From NCBI GenBank assembly GCA_045126975.1, contig JBGVPL010000008.1, forward strand, positions 1-64,000: a stretch of DNA of 64,000 nucleotides, given 5' to 3'. This stretch comes from Aphodosoma sp045126975 (GTDB lineage Bacteria > Bacteroidota > Bacteroidia > Bacteroidales > Paludibacteraceae). Shown piece by piece: positions 45,573 to 53,844 of this stretch. The notes under the pieces are model-generated. The model saw nothing but the letters and a program-made list of their open reading frames with translations, did not search any database and was not told where the DNA came from. The translations under genes and the position numbers were made by a program. How positions within the stretch are numbered: the first letter of the stretch is position 1; each line of letters starts with the position of its first letter.

Positions 45573-46457
45573 ATGGCAACTAAAAAAGAGCAAGGTCAAC
45601 AAAAACAAGGCCTTTGGGGAAAAATTCAAGATTGGTACGCACAACCAGGTATTCAAATGGGAGTTGGTATGGTTTACTCTATTGGTGCAGCAGTCGTTAT
45701 CGTTGGTGCGCTCTTCAAAATCATGCACTGGCCTGGCGCAGGTGTTATGCTTACTGCTGGTATGATGACAGAAGCAATCTTGTTCACTATTGGTATATTC
45801 GAAAAACCTCACGCTACATACCATTGGGAACACGTATTCCCTTCTCTTGTTGAAGAAGAAGCCAACCCTCTCAACATATCGGGAAATATAGGAGGTGGTG
45901 TAGGTGTTGCTATGCCAGGTATGGAAAAAATGTCTGACGAAGATGCTAAAAAACTTACAGAAAGCATCAAAAATATGAGCGAAACAGCTGCTCAACTCGC
46001 TAATATCAGTCGCGTTGCTGGTCTTACAGATTCTTATGCAAATAACCTTCAAAAAGCATCAGAAGCTGCTGCTCAATTCGCTACAAAACAACAAAACCTT
46101 GATGAGGCAACTAATACTCTACTCTCTTCATACAAAGGTATTGCCGACAATATGCTCGCTGCAGAAGACAAAACTAAATCATTTGCTGAAAAAGCAAACG
46201 AACTTAGCAAAAATCTTGGCTCTATCAATACATCATACGAACTTCAACTTAAAGGCATTCAATCTCAAGCTGCTGCAATCGAAGCTCAAAGTGGCAAAAT
46301 CAATGCTGTTACTGCTGAGTTCGAAAAATTGCACACTGCTGTCAGCGCATCATCTAAAAACATGGATGCTTACAAACAAATGACAGACCAACTCGCTAAA
46401 AACGTTTCTGATCTTAACAACGTTTACGGCAATATGTTGAATGCAATCAAAGCATAA
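45573..46457 (+). CDS. gldL: T9SS motor protein GldL/PorL
   Basis: Inner-membrane stator-like protein that, with GldM, uses the proton gradient to drive T9SS. Two TM helices at about residues 28-50 and 54-76 contain the charged residues expected for proton transfer (FKIMHWPG and MMTEAILF). The C-terminal ~200 residues are cytoplasmic, helical and Gln/Ala/Lys-rich, probably coiled coil. Length 294 aa fits Bacteroidales PorL. Confidence 0.95.
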   Translation: MATKKEQGQQKQGLWGKIQDWYAQPGIQMGVGMVYSIGAAVVIVGALFKIMHWPGAGVMLTAGMMTEAILFTIGIFEKPHATYHWEHVFPSLVEEEANPLNISGNIGGGVGVAMPGMEKMSDEDAKKLTESIKNMSETAAQLANISRVAGLTDSYANNLQKASEAAAQFATKQQNLDEATNTLLSSYKGIADNMLAAEDKTKSFAEKANELSKNLGSINTSYELQLKGIQSQAAAIEAQSGKINAVTAEFEKLHTAVSASSKNMDAYKQMTDQLAKNVSDLNNVYGNMLNAIKA

Positions 46458-46510
46458 CAACTCATTTTTCAATTAAAATATTAAAACTTTAACATCAAAA
46501 GTAAAACAAA

Positions 46511-48097
46511 ATGAGTGGAGCAAAGAACTGTCCGGAAACCCCGAGACAAAAAATGATTGGTATGATGTATTTGGTGCTTACTGCAATGTTGGCATTGAAT
46601 GTGTCTGCGGATATTTTGAATGGTTTCGACATGGTTAACAATAGTTTGAAAAATTCTATTGACAACTCAGGAGTTAGAAATCAAGGATTATATAGTAATA
46701 TGCAATCACTATATGACCTTAACCCTACCAAAGTTGGTGAATGGCTCGAAAAAGCGAATAAAGTTAAGGAAGAATCTGATAAATTATTTAATATCTTGCA
46801 AGAATTTAAAATAGGTATTATCGCTCTTGCAGATGGCAAAAATGCAGATCCAGAAGGAAATGTAATTCAAAAAAGAGATAACACCAACGTTGCTGGCGAA
46901 TATGCTGAAGTTGGAGGTCTTAAAAGACGTGGCAACGAATTGAAAGATGCAATCAATAACTATCGTATCTTTGTAGAAGATATGTTTGGAAATGATTCTC
47001 TCCATACACAAATCTACAATGCTATGTTCAATACAGAACCTGTTAAGAAAAAAGCAGATGAACCTGCTGTTGAATGGGTAGAAAACACATTTGCAAATAT
47101 GCCTGCAGTTGCAGTCATAACTATGTTGTCAAAATATCAAAGTGATGTTCGCAACACAGAAGCTGAATTGATTCAATATTTTATCCAACAACAAGATGCT
47201 GGAGACTTCCGTGTAAATAAAATTCAAGCACGTCTTATCCCTTTCTCTAAAAATGTAATGCAAGGTGGTAAATATCACGCTGAAATTGCATTGATGGCTG
47301 TGGATACAACTAAAGCTCCTATTTACTACGTTGGAGACAATCAATTAGATAGTTGTATCATTGACATTCCTTGTAATCAAATCGGTACATTCCCAATTAA
47401 AGGTCGTCTCGAAATGATTGACCAATATGGAGCAACTCAAACATACGAATTCGAAGATCAGTACATGGTTTCTGCTCCTGCAGCTACAGTTGCCAACATA
47501 GATATGAATGTTGTATATCGTGGTTATGACAACAAAATGGAAATCTCAGTACCAGGTCTCGCAGATAGCCAACTTCGCGTATCTATCGCAGGTAATGCTG
47601 GCTCAATAACAAAATCAGGAAATCAATATATTTGTAAACCTTCTGCAAAAGACAAGATTACTATATTAGTATCAGCTGAAATTGATGGAAAAATCCAAAC
47701 TGTTGGTCAAAAAGAATTCCGTGTGCGCCCAGTTCCATCACCTTCTGCATTCTTAAAATTGCCTGACGGTAGCCTTTGGAGCCCGACTATGGATCCAGAT
47801 AAAAGACCTCGACTTAAATACAAAGATTTGCTCGAATCTTCTATCGTTGCAGAATACGAAGATGGTATGCTTAAAGCCGATTTCGTTGTTACTGAGTTTA
47901 CAATTAAAATTCCTCGTGGAGCTGGCTTTGACCCAATAAAATCAAGAGGTGGAAGTTTCTCTCAAGAACAAATTGAACGTCTCAAAAAACTTAAAGCAAA
48001 ACAAGAATTTATTATTGAGCAAGTAAAATACGAAATGAAAGGCGCAAAAACTGCTAAATCTGGTGTTCTTAACATGGGTTCAGTTCCAATGCCTTAA
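46511..48097 (+). CDS. gldM: T9SS motor protein GldM/PorM
   Basis: Single-TM protein whose large periplasmic part carries force from the GldL motor to the GldK/N ring. The N-terminus PRQKMIGMMYLVLTAMLALN has the conserved helix with its Arg near the cytoplasmic face. Long helical D1 and beta D2-D4 domains follow; the last ends LNMGSVPMP. 528 aa is the family length. It lies between gldL and gldN with short gaps. Confidence 0.96.
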   Translation: MSGAKNCPETPRQKMIGMMYLVLTAMLALNVSADILNGFDMVNNSLKNSIDNSGVRNQGLYSNMQSLYDLNPTKVGEWLEKANKVKEESDKLFNILQEFKIGIIALADGKNADPEGNVIQKRDNTNVAGEYAEVGGLKRRGNELKDAINNYRIFVEDMFGNDSLHTQIYNAMFNTEPVKKKADEPAVEWVENTFANMPAVAVITMLSKYQSDVRNTEAELIQYFIQQQDAGDFRVNKIQARLIPFSKNVMQGGKYHAEIALMAVDTTKAPIYYVGDNQLDSCIIDIPCNQIGTFPIKGRLEMIDQYGATQTYEFEDQYMVSAPAATVANIDMNVVYRGYDNKMEISVPGLADSQLRVSIAGNAGSITKSGNQYICKPSAKDKITILVSAEIDGKIQTVGQKEFRVRPVPSPSAFLKLPDGSLWSPTMDPDKRPRLKYKDLLESSIVAEYEDGMLKADFVVTEFTIKIPRGAGFDPIKSRGGSFSQEQIERLKKLKAKQEFIIEQVKYEMKGAKTAKSGVLNMGSVPMP

Positions 48098-48112
48098 TAA
48101 AATAGACACAAT

Positions 48113-49036
48113 ATGAAACACTACAAATTCTTTTTATCATTAATTACTCTTTTTTCTTTGTGTATTAACGCAAGTGCACAAAAAGAAATACCAGATAGTA
48201 CTGAAGTATTATTTGATAGCAATGGTAGTTTTACTCGTGTAATTAATACTCCTGAAGAAGTTGATGCAAAACTTATCACAATCAACCCTCTAATTGATGA
48301 AGTTGTTTGGCGTAAAGTTGTAGGCCGTGTTATCGACCTTCGCGAACAAGTCAATCGCCCACTCTATTATCCTAATGGTGATGAAATAAAAGATAATGCA
48401 ATGGACGAATCTTCACAAAAGAATTTGTTTGCCATTATTGTGTACAATTTGTATAAAGGAAACCTAGATGCATATATCAATACTACTATCGGAGGTCCTG
48501 ATGTTCCTCAATTCACAGATGAATATAAAGTAAAATATGAGGATATCAACTTCTTCCACGATACAGAGGATATGCAAGATGAGCGTTATACCGAAATTTA
48601 TGATAAAATCAACTACATAACTCCAGGTATAATCAAGTATTACATACAAGAAGTTTGGTATTTCAACAAAACAACATCGACATTTCATAACAAAATTATA
48701 GCAATTGCTCCTGTTTTTGATGAAAGATATCATGTAAATGAAGGCGCATCTGGAAACATTGGTAGTTCCGACCCTATATTCTGGATTCCTTACGATAAAC
48801 TTCGACCTTTCTTACAAGAAGAATTTGTAAAAATGACAGGCCGCAATATCACTCCGCTTGTAAACTTTGATGAATTCTTTACTACTCGCCAATTCTATGC
48901 CTATATAGTAAAAGATTATGATATGACAAGTCGTCAACTCAAAGATATATCTAACGACCCTGTATATCTCAAACAAGAACAAGATCGTATTGAAAACGAA
49001 ATTTTGAACTTTGAACAAGATTTGTGGAGTTATTAA
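48113..49036 (+). CDS. gldN: T9SS ring protein GldN/PorN
   Basis: Periplasmic partner of GldK. Signal peptide ends INASAQ. Family features are VVWRKVVGRVIDLREQVNRP (about residues 63-82), YNLYKGNLDAY, WYFNKTTSTFHNKIIAIAP and FWIPYDKLRPFL. Last gene of the porP-gldKLMN run; a palindrome follows. Confidence 0.96.
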   Translation: MKHYKFFLSLITLFSLCINASAQKEIPDSTEVLFDSNGSFTRVINTPEEVDAKLITINPLIDEVVWRKVVGRVIDLREQVNRPLYYPNGDEIKDNAMDESSQKNLFAIIVYNLYKGNLDAYINTTIGGPDVPQFTDEYKVKYEDINFFHDTEDMQDERYTEIYDKINYITPGIIKYYIQEVWYFNKTTSTFHNKIIAIAPVFDERYHVNEGASGNIGSSDPIFWIPYDKLRPFLQEEFVKMTGRNITPLVNFDEFFTTRQFYAYIVKDYDMTSRQLKDISNDPVYLKQEQDRIENEILNFEQDLWSY

Positions 49037-49043
49037 TATATAT

Positions 49044-49074
49044 ACTATGGACGCACAAAATGTGCGTCCATAGT
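49044..49074. terminator. Palindrome after gldN (GACGCA family)
   Basis: ACTATGGACGCACA, loop AAA, TGTGCGTCCATAGT: a perfect 14-bp stem. No T-run follows, so it may give partial termination between gldN and the OmpA gene. Confidence 0.75.
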
Positions 49075-49106
49075 GTAATTTGAATGAAATAATAAATATA
49101 TAGTCT

Positions 49107-50450
49107 ATGAATAAACATCTATTCCTTATCGCATTATTTTTTTTAGGGCTCACTCAATTTGCATCTTCTCAAGAAGTTAAACAAATAACTAAAGATTCGG
49201 AGAATACAGAAACAAGACAAAAATTCAGACATTGGTCAATTGCTGTTAATGGTGGTATGTCTATCATTGATGCGGATTTATCAGGTGCTAACAAAATTGT
49301 TCCTAATAGCAAAATCAATTTTGCATTCAATACTCAACTTGAATACATGATTACTCCTATGTGGGGTCTCTATCTTCAATATAGTTACCTCCCTTATGGT
49401 GGTATTCGCCAAAATGTGGAAAAATTCCAAGGTCTTACTCATGACGTAACACTTAATGGTACGTTTAATATATTGAACCTCTTCCGCTCTAATCGCTCCA
49501 TAGCAACAAAATGGTGTTTTAATGTTAATGTAGGAGCTGGTATAGGATTCTATAATACCAACCTCTATGGCTATCAAAATGAAGAATATACTAACGAATT
49601 AACAGATCTTGCTGTTAATAGCCGTACTTTTGTATTGCCTGTTGGTCTTTCAGTGGAATATGCTCCTATTGAATGCTTAGGTATTTTCTTTCAAGCTGAA
49701 TATCGTATGTATCAAGCAGATGATCTTGATTGTCGTGTTCAAGGTCGTAACAATGACTATATGGGTTATGCTGGTATAGGTCTTCGTTACAAAATAGCTG
49801 CAGGCAAAAAACGCGGTAGCGTTAAAACAGTATCAATAATGGCTCATCATCCAGATGCAACAGATAGAGCCGTAAAAACACAAAGCCAAGAAATTGCCAA
49901 ACTTTCTGCAAAAATTGACAACATGACTGATATGATGAATAACAACATCATCCCTAAATTTGAAGCTATCGCTAAAGCTCACGAAGAGGACAATACCGAT
50001 TCTGATTTAGATGGTGTACCAGATAGTCGCGACCGCCACCCTAATACTCCTGCTGGCTCATTTGTAAACTACTATGGTGAACCATTAACAGAAGCTGAAA
50101 TCAATAAAATTTTAGGCTCTTCTGTAAGCAAACCAGAGGCTACAATTTATTACGAACTCAACTCTTACAATGTAACTAAAGATAGCGATTTAGCAATCGC
50201 ACAAGTTGCAAGCAAATTATATAATAATCCTAATTACAAAGCTGAAATCGTAGGTTATTGCGACAATAGTGGTAGCGATGAATTCAACCAAAAATTGAGT
50301 CTCAAACGTGCCGAAACTGTAAAAAATATATTGGTAAAACAATATGGTATTGATGCAAATCGTATTACAATCGTTGGCAAAGGCAAAACTCAAGGTCCTA
50401 AAGACAAATTTATCGTAAATCGTCGTTGTGATATATTTATCGTAAAATAA
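49107..50450 (+). CDS. OmpA-family outer-membrane protein
   Basis: Signal peptide (FLGLTQFASSQ), then an eight-strand barrel-like region (about residues 35-235), a coiled linker (IAKLSAKIDNMTDMMNNN), a calcium-binding TSP3-like stretch (DSDLDGVPDSRDRHP) and a C-terminal OmpA peptidoglycan-binding domain (EIVGYCDNSG, NQKLSLKRAETVKNIL, NRRCDIFIVK). It anchors the outer membrane to the wall. Following gldN, it may serve the T9SS envelope complex, but this is inferred from position only. Confidence 0.93.
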   Translation: MNKHLFLIALFFLGLTQFASSQEVKQITKDSENTETRQKFRHWSIAVNGGMSIIDADLSGANKIVPNSKINFAFNTQLEYMITPMWGLYLQYSYLPYGGIRQNVEKFQGLTHDVTLNGTFNILNLFRSNRSIATKWCFNVNVGAGIGFYNTNLYGYQNEEYTNELTDLAVNSRTFVLPVGLSVEYAPIECLGIFFQAEYRMYQADDLDCRVQGRNNDYMGYAGIGLRYKIAAGKKRGSVKTVSIMAHHPDATDRAVKTQSQEIAKLSAKIDNMTDMMNNNIIPKFEAIAKAHEEDNTDSDLDGVPDSRDRHPNTPAGSFVNYYGEPLTEAEINKILGSSVSKPEATIYYELNSYNVTKDSDLAIAQVASKLYNNPNYKAEIVGYCDNSGSDEFNQKLSLKRAETVKNILVKQYGIDANRITIVGKGKTQGPKDKFIVNRRCDIFIVK

Positions 50451-50473
50451 TAGAATAGATAAAAAGATGGATA

Positions 50474-50511
50474 AAAAATAGAACCAAGATACAAATCTTG
50501 GTTCTATTTTT
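50474..50511. terminator. Bidirectional terminator
   Basis: AAAAATAGAACCAAGAT, loop ACAA, ATCTTGGTTCTATTTTT. It lies between the convergent OmpA and TrmH genes. Confidence 0.93.
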
Positions 50512-50524
50512 TTTATTTTAAATT

Positions 50525-50580
50525 ATCTAGAAATTCTAGTATATCTAGTTTTTCTAGAAACACTAGTAACTAACAACTAA
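50525..50580. repeat. Nonamer array around TCTAG, with the trmH-type stop codon
   Basis: ATCTAGAAA, TTCTAGTAT, ATCTAGTTT, TTCTAGAAA, CACTAGTAA, CTAACAACT: a 9-bp period with a fixed CTAG. The methylase stop (50577-50579) is in the last units. Confidence 0.75.
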
Positions 50581-51344
50581 CAACACCGCCTTCTAAATTC
50601 ACTACAAACAATCGCTGTAGCCACCGCTACATTTAACGATTCACTTGTAGCTTCATCAGCAGGATAACTTGGAATAAGCAATTTATCTGACACCAATTTT
50701 TCTATCTCATCCGATATTCCATTTCCTTCATTTCCCATCACTATAACTCCAAATTTTTCCAAATTTGTACAATATATCGAATTTCCATCAAGAAATGTTC
50801 CGTAAATAGGATATTTATTATTACTACAAACCTCCAAAACACTCTTCAAATTGATATAATGAACTTTAACACGAGCCAAGGCTCCCATAGTAGATTGTAT
50901 GGTTTTTGTATTATAAACATCAACCGTACCTTGCGAACAAATAATATTACGTATTCCAAACCAATCTGCAATACGAATTATAGTTCCCAAATTACCCGGA
51001 TCTTGCACAGCATCTAAAGCAAGTATCAATTCTTTATTTCGCAATAATTCATCAATACTAAAATCATATTGTGGTCGAAAAAAAACAGCATAAACAATTG
51101 AAGGTGTTGACAATTGAGTTATTTTTTTCATTTCATCTAAATCCTCAATCTCTATAATCTCATCGGCCTCTACCCTATTTTTCTCCAACCACTCTGACGC
51201 AGCAACTATATATTTTGCTCTGAAATAAGGTAATAAATCACCAACTAATTTGATACCTTCAGCAACAAAAACTTGCTCATTATCTCTATTCTTCTTTAAT
51301 GTTAAAGAATTAAAATACTTAATTTTATTTTTTGATAAAGCCAT
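50577..51344 (-). CDS. TrmH/SpoU-family RNA 2'-O-methyltransferase
   Basis: SPOUT-fold enzyme that methylates ribose in rRNA or tRNA. N-terminal substrate-binding part (KKNRDNEQVFVAEGIKLVGD), then the SpoU motifs LDAVQDPGNLGTIIRIADWF (1), VIVMGNEGNGISDE (2) and IPSYPADEATSESLNVAVA (3, slightly changed from the usual IPM..xESLN). Length 255 aa is standard. The C-terminal RRRCC and the stop come from a repeat array. Confidence 0.93.
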   Translation of the reverse strand: MALSKNKIKYFNSLTLKKNRDNEQVFVAEGIKLVGDLLPYFRAKYIVAASEWLEKNRVEADEIIEIEDLDEMKKITQLSTPSIVYAVFFRPQYDFSIDELLRNKELILALDAVQDPGNLGTIIRIADWFGIRNIICSQGTVDVYNTKTIQSTMGALARVKVHYINLKSVLEVCSNNKYPIYGTFLDGNSIYCTNLEKFGVIVMGNEGNGISDEIEKLVSDKLLIPSYPADEATSESLNVAVATAIVCSEFRRRCC

Positions 51345-51401
51345 AATAAATATAATGTAAAAACGATATGCAAAGATAATAAATTTTTCAAAATTTTTTA
51401 T

Positions 51402-51409
51402 TAACTTTG
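51402..51409 (+). promoter_or_regulatory. -7 box of tamL
   Basis: TAACTTTG then CAACG, 37 bp before the ATG at 51446. Confidence 0.75.
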
Positions 51410-51445
51410 CAACGAATTATGTATTGTGGCGAACAATATTTTTTC

Positions 51446-53728
51446 ATGAGAGAAAAAAGATTTTTTTATTACATACTTTTACTCATAATATTGCCTACTC
51501 TTGGTAGTTGCAGTATGACTAAGTATGTGCCAGAAAATCAATATCTCCTAACCAACGTAAAAATAAAAGCCACTATTCCTGATGTTAATAACGAAGAACT
51601 TAAATCGTACCTTCGTCAAACACCAAACAACACTATATTAGGTTTTTGGAGATTAAAACTCGATTTTTACAACGCATCAGGCGAAGATTCAACCAAATGG
51701 CGCAATCGTTGGTTGCGTCGTATAGGTGAACCCCCAGTTATTTACGATTCATTAAAAACTACGTATAGTTGCGATGAGTTACAAAAAGTTATGTTCAATA
51801 AAGGCTACCTAAATGCCAAAGTCAAAGCCGAAACATCAAAAAACGAAAAAAAACGTCATGCTAAAGTAACTTATACGATTGAAGAAAACAAACCATATCG
51901 CCTACGCAATTATTTTATAACTATCCCCGACTCTACTGCATTAAAAGTTATTAACCGCAGAGAAAAACCGCTAATTAAAACTGGAGATTTATTTGATGCT
52001 GACCGACTTAATGAAGAACGTGAACAAATTGCTCGAATACTTCGCAATCAAGGTTTCTTCAATTTCAACAAAGAATTGCTATTCTTCTATGTAGATAGTG
52101 CTCTTAACTCAAACGAAATTGATGCCGAATTATCTATTCAACCTAAGTATCTAGATAATGATTCGGCCTTAAAAATTATCTTTACAAAAAAAGAGATTGA
52201 AAATGTCACCATACTTGCACTGAAAGATAATGACACATCTAAAAAAAATTTGCAATTAGATACTTTCTATCAAGATAATATCAAAGTAATTTACAACAAA
52301 AAAAATAAAGCATTTCGACCTAAAGCTCTAATTAACAAAATATCAATTCGCCCAAATCTATACTACTCTGATTTTGTTGTAGATCGCACTTATACCCGTC
52401 TTAATTCACTCAGTGCTGCAAAATACGTAAATATCTCTTTTTCTGAAAAAGGAAATAATAAATTAGATGCAAATATTATTATAACACAAAATAAACCTCA
52501 CACTGTTTCTGCAGAAATAGAGGGAACATATTCTGGTGGCGACCTTGGTGTTGGTGCTGCTATTGGATATAAAAATAATAACATTTTTCACGGCTCTGAA
52601 ATATTAAACGTCAATATCAATGGTGGATACGAAGCTATTGGATCTGTATCTGAATATCAATCGGCTTGGGATATCGGAGGCGAAGCTTCACTCACATTTC
52701 CTACTCTATTGATGCCCAAAACCGAAAATTTTAAACGCCGAGCTATAGGTAGTACCGAAATTGCTGCTTCTGTCAATTTCCAACAACGCCCCGAATATCA
52801 ACGCAATATTGCAAGTGCTGGTATAAAATACAATTGGCAATGGCGTAGAATAAACTTTACATTCAATCTACTTGATATTAGCTATATCTACCTCCCTCGA
52901 ATGACGGATGCTTTCAAAGATAAATACATGAAACCTACATCAAGTATCCGATTCAGTTACGAAGACCATTTCATTATGCGTTGGGGGTTAGGCATTAATA
53001 TGTCAAACCGCCGTAAAATGACATTCAACACAAGTAGTTTTTATACTTTCCGTGCCAACGTACGTACCGCTGGAAACTTACTATATGGAATCAGTAGCCT
53101 TATTAAACAAACCAAAAACGAAGACGGAGTTTACGAGATTTTTAACATACAATACTCCCAATTTGCTAAAGCCGACGTTGATTTTGCATACAACTGGTAT
53201 TTAACCGACAAATCAAGATTAGTTTTCCACTCTGGTCTCGGTATTGGTGTTCCTTACGGAAATGCCTCTATTCTTCCTTTTGAAGAACGTTACTATAGCG
53301 GTGGAGCTAATAGTATGCGTGGTTGGGCTGCCCGCCGATTAGGACCTGGTAATTTCTATAATAGCTCAGGAAGTATTGATTTCATGAAACAATCAGGCGA
53401 TATAAAATTAGACTTAAACCTCGAAGCCCGATTCCGCCTCGTTTGGAAATTAGAAGCCGCCGTATTTGTTGATGCTGGTAATATTTGGACTATTCGTGAC
53501 TATGCCGAACAACCTACTGGTGTATTCCGTTGGAACGAATTTTATAAACAGATTGCTTGTAACTATGGAGCTGGACTTCGCCTTGACTTTGATTTCTTTG
53601 TAATACGTGTTGACTTAGGCATTAAATTATACGACCCAGGTTATCCTATTAAAAGCGAACGATGGAGAACAGAACTCACATGGAAAAACGACTTCGCACT
53701 TCACTTTGCTGTCGGATACCCATTTTAA
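51446..53728 (+). CDS. tamL: BamA/TamA-like outer-membrane lipoprotein (TamL type)
   Basis: Omp85-family barrel with POTRA domains, made as a lipoprotein (LPTLGSC, Cys22), as in Bacteroidetes TamL, which works with TamB in envelope assembly. POTRA-like segments lie at about 25-400 (YLNAKVKAETSKNEKKRHAK; ITQNKPHTVSAEIEGTYSGG). The barrel contains the Omp85 signature area RYYSGGANSMRGWAARRLGP and ends LHFAVGYPF. The in-frame TTG at 51407 lies inside the promoter box and is rejected. Confidence 0.9.
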   Translation: MREKRFFYYILLLIILPTLGSCSMTKYVPENQYLLTNVKIKATIPDVNNEELKSYLRQTPNNTILGFWRLKLDFYNASGEDSTKWRNRWLRRIGEPPVIYDSLKTTYSCDELQKVMFNKGYLNAKVKAETSKNEKKRHAKVTYTIEENKPYRLRNYFITIPDSTALKVINRREKPLIKTGDLFDADRLNEEREQIARILRNQGFFNFNKELLFFYVDSALNSNEIDAELSIQPKYLDNDSALKIIFTKKEIENVTILALKDNDTSKKNLQLDTFYQDNIKVIYNKKNKAFRPKALINKISIRPNLYYSDFVVDRTYTRLNSLSAAKYVNISFSEKGNNKLDANIIITQNKPHTVSAEIEGTYSGGDLGVGAAIGYKNNNIFHGSEILNVNINGGYEAIGSVSEYQSAWDIGGEASLTFPTLLMPKTENFKRRAIGSTEIAASVNFQQRPEYQRNIASAGIKYNWQWRRINFTFNLLDISYIYLPRMTDAFKDKYMKPTSSIRFSYEDHFIMRWGLGINMSNRRKMTFNTSSFYTFRANVRTAGNLLYGISSLIKQTKNEDGVYEIFNIQYSQFAKADVDFAYNWYLTDKSRLVFHSGLGIGVPYGNASILPFEERYYSGGANSMRGWAARRLGPGNFYNSSGSIDFMKQSGDIKLDLNLEARFRLVWKLEAAVFVDAGNIWTIRDYAEQPTGVFRWNEFYKQIACNYGAGLRLDFDFFVIRVDLGIKLYDPGYPIKSERWRTELTWKNDFALHFAVGYPF

Positions 53729-53776
53729 TTGAGAATTGAGAATTGAGAATTGAGAATTAAGAATTGAAAATTAAAA
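53727..53776. repeat. Heptamer array (TTGAGAA)
   Basis: TTGAGAA repeated four times, then TTAAGAA, TTGAAAA, TTAAAAA. Begins on the last bases of the tamL stop codon. Confidence 0.85.
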
Positions 53777-53793
53777 ATAATAATTATTCGTCC

Positions 53794-53825
53794 GGCAAGT
53801 CTGACAAGTCTGACAAGTCTGACAA
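53794..53825. repeat. Nonamer array (CAAGTCTGA)
   Basis: Three CAAGTCTGA units, 9-bp period, after the word CCGG. It lies 20 bp before the C69 peptidase start. Confidence 0.8.
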
Positions 53826-53844
53826 AATCTAAAAATCTAAACAA

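Noticed and set aside
51407..51445. TTG at 51407 as tamL start
   Set aside because: It lies inside the -7 box. The ATG at 51446 gives a proper lipoprotein signal.
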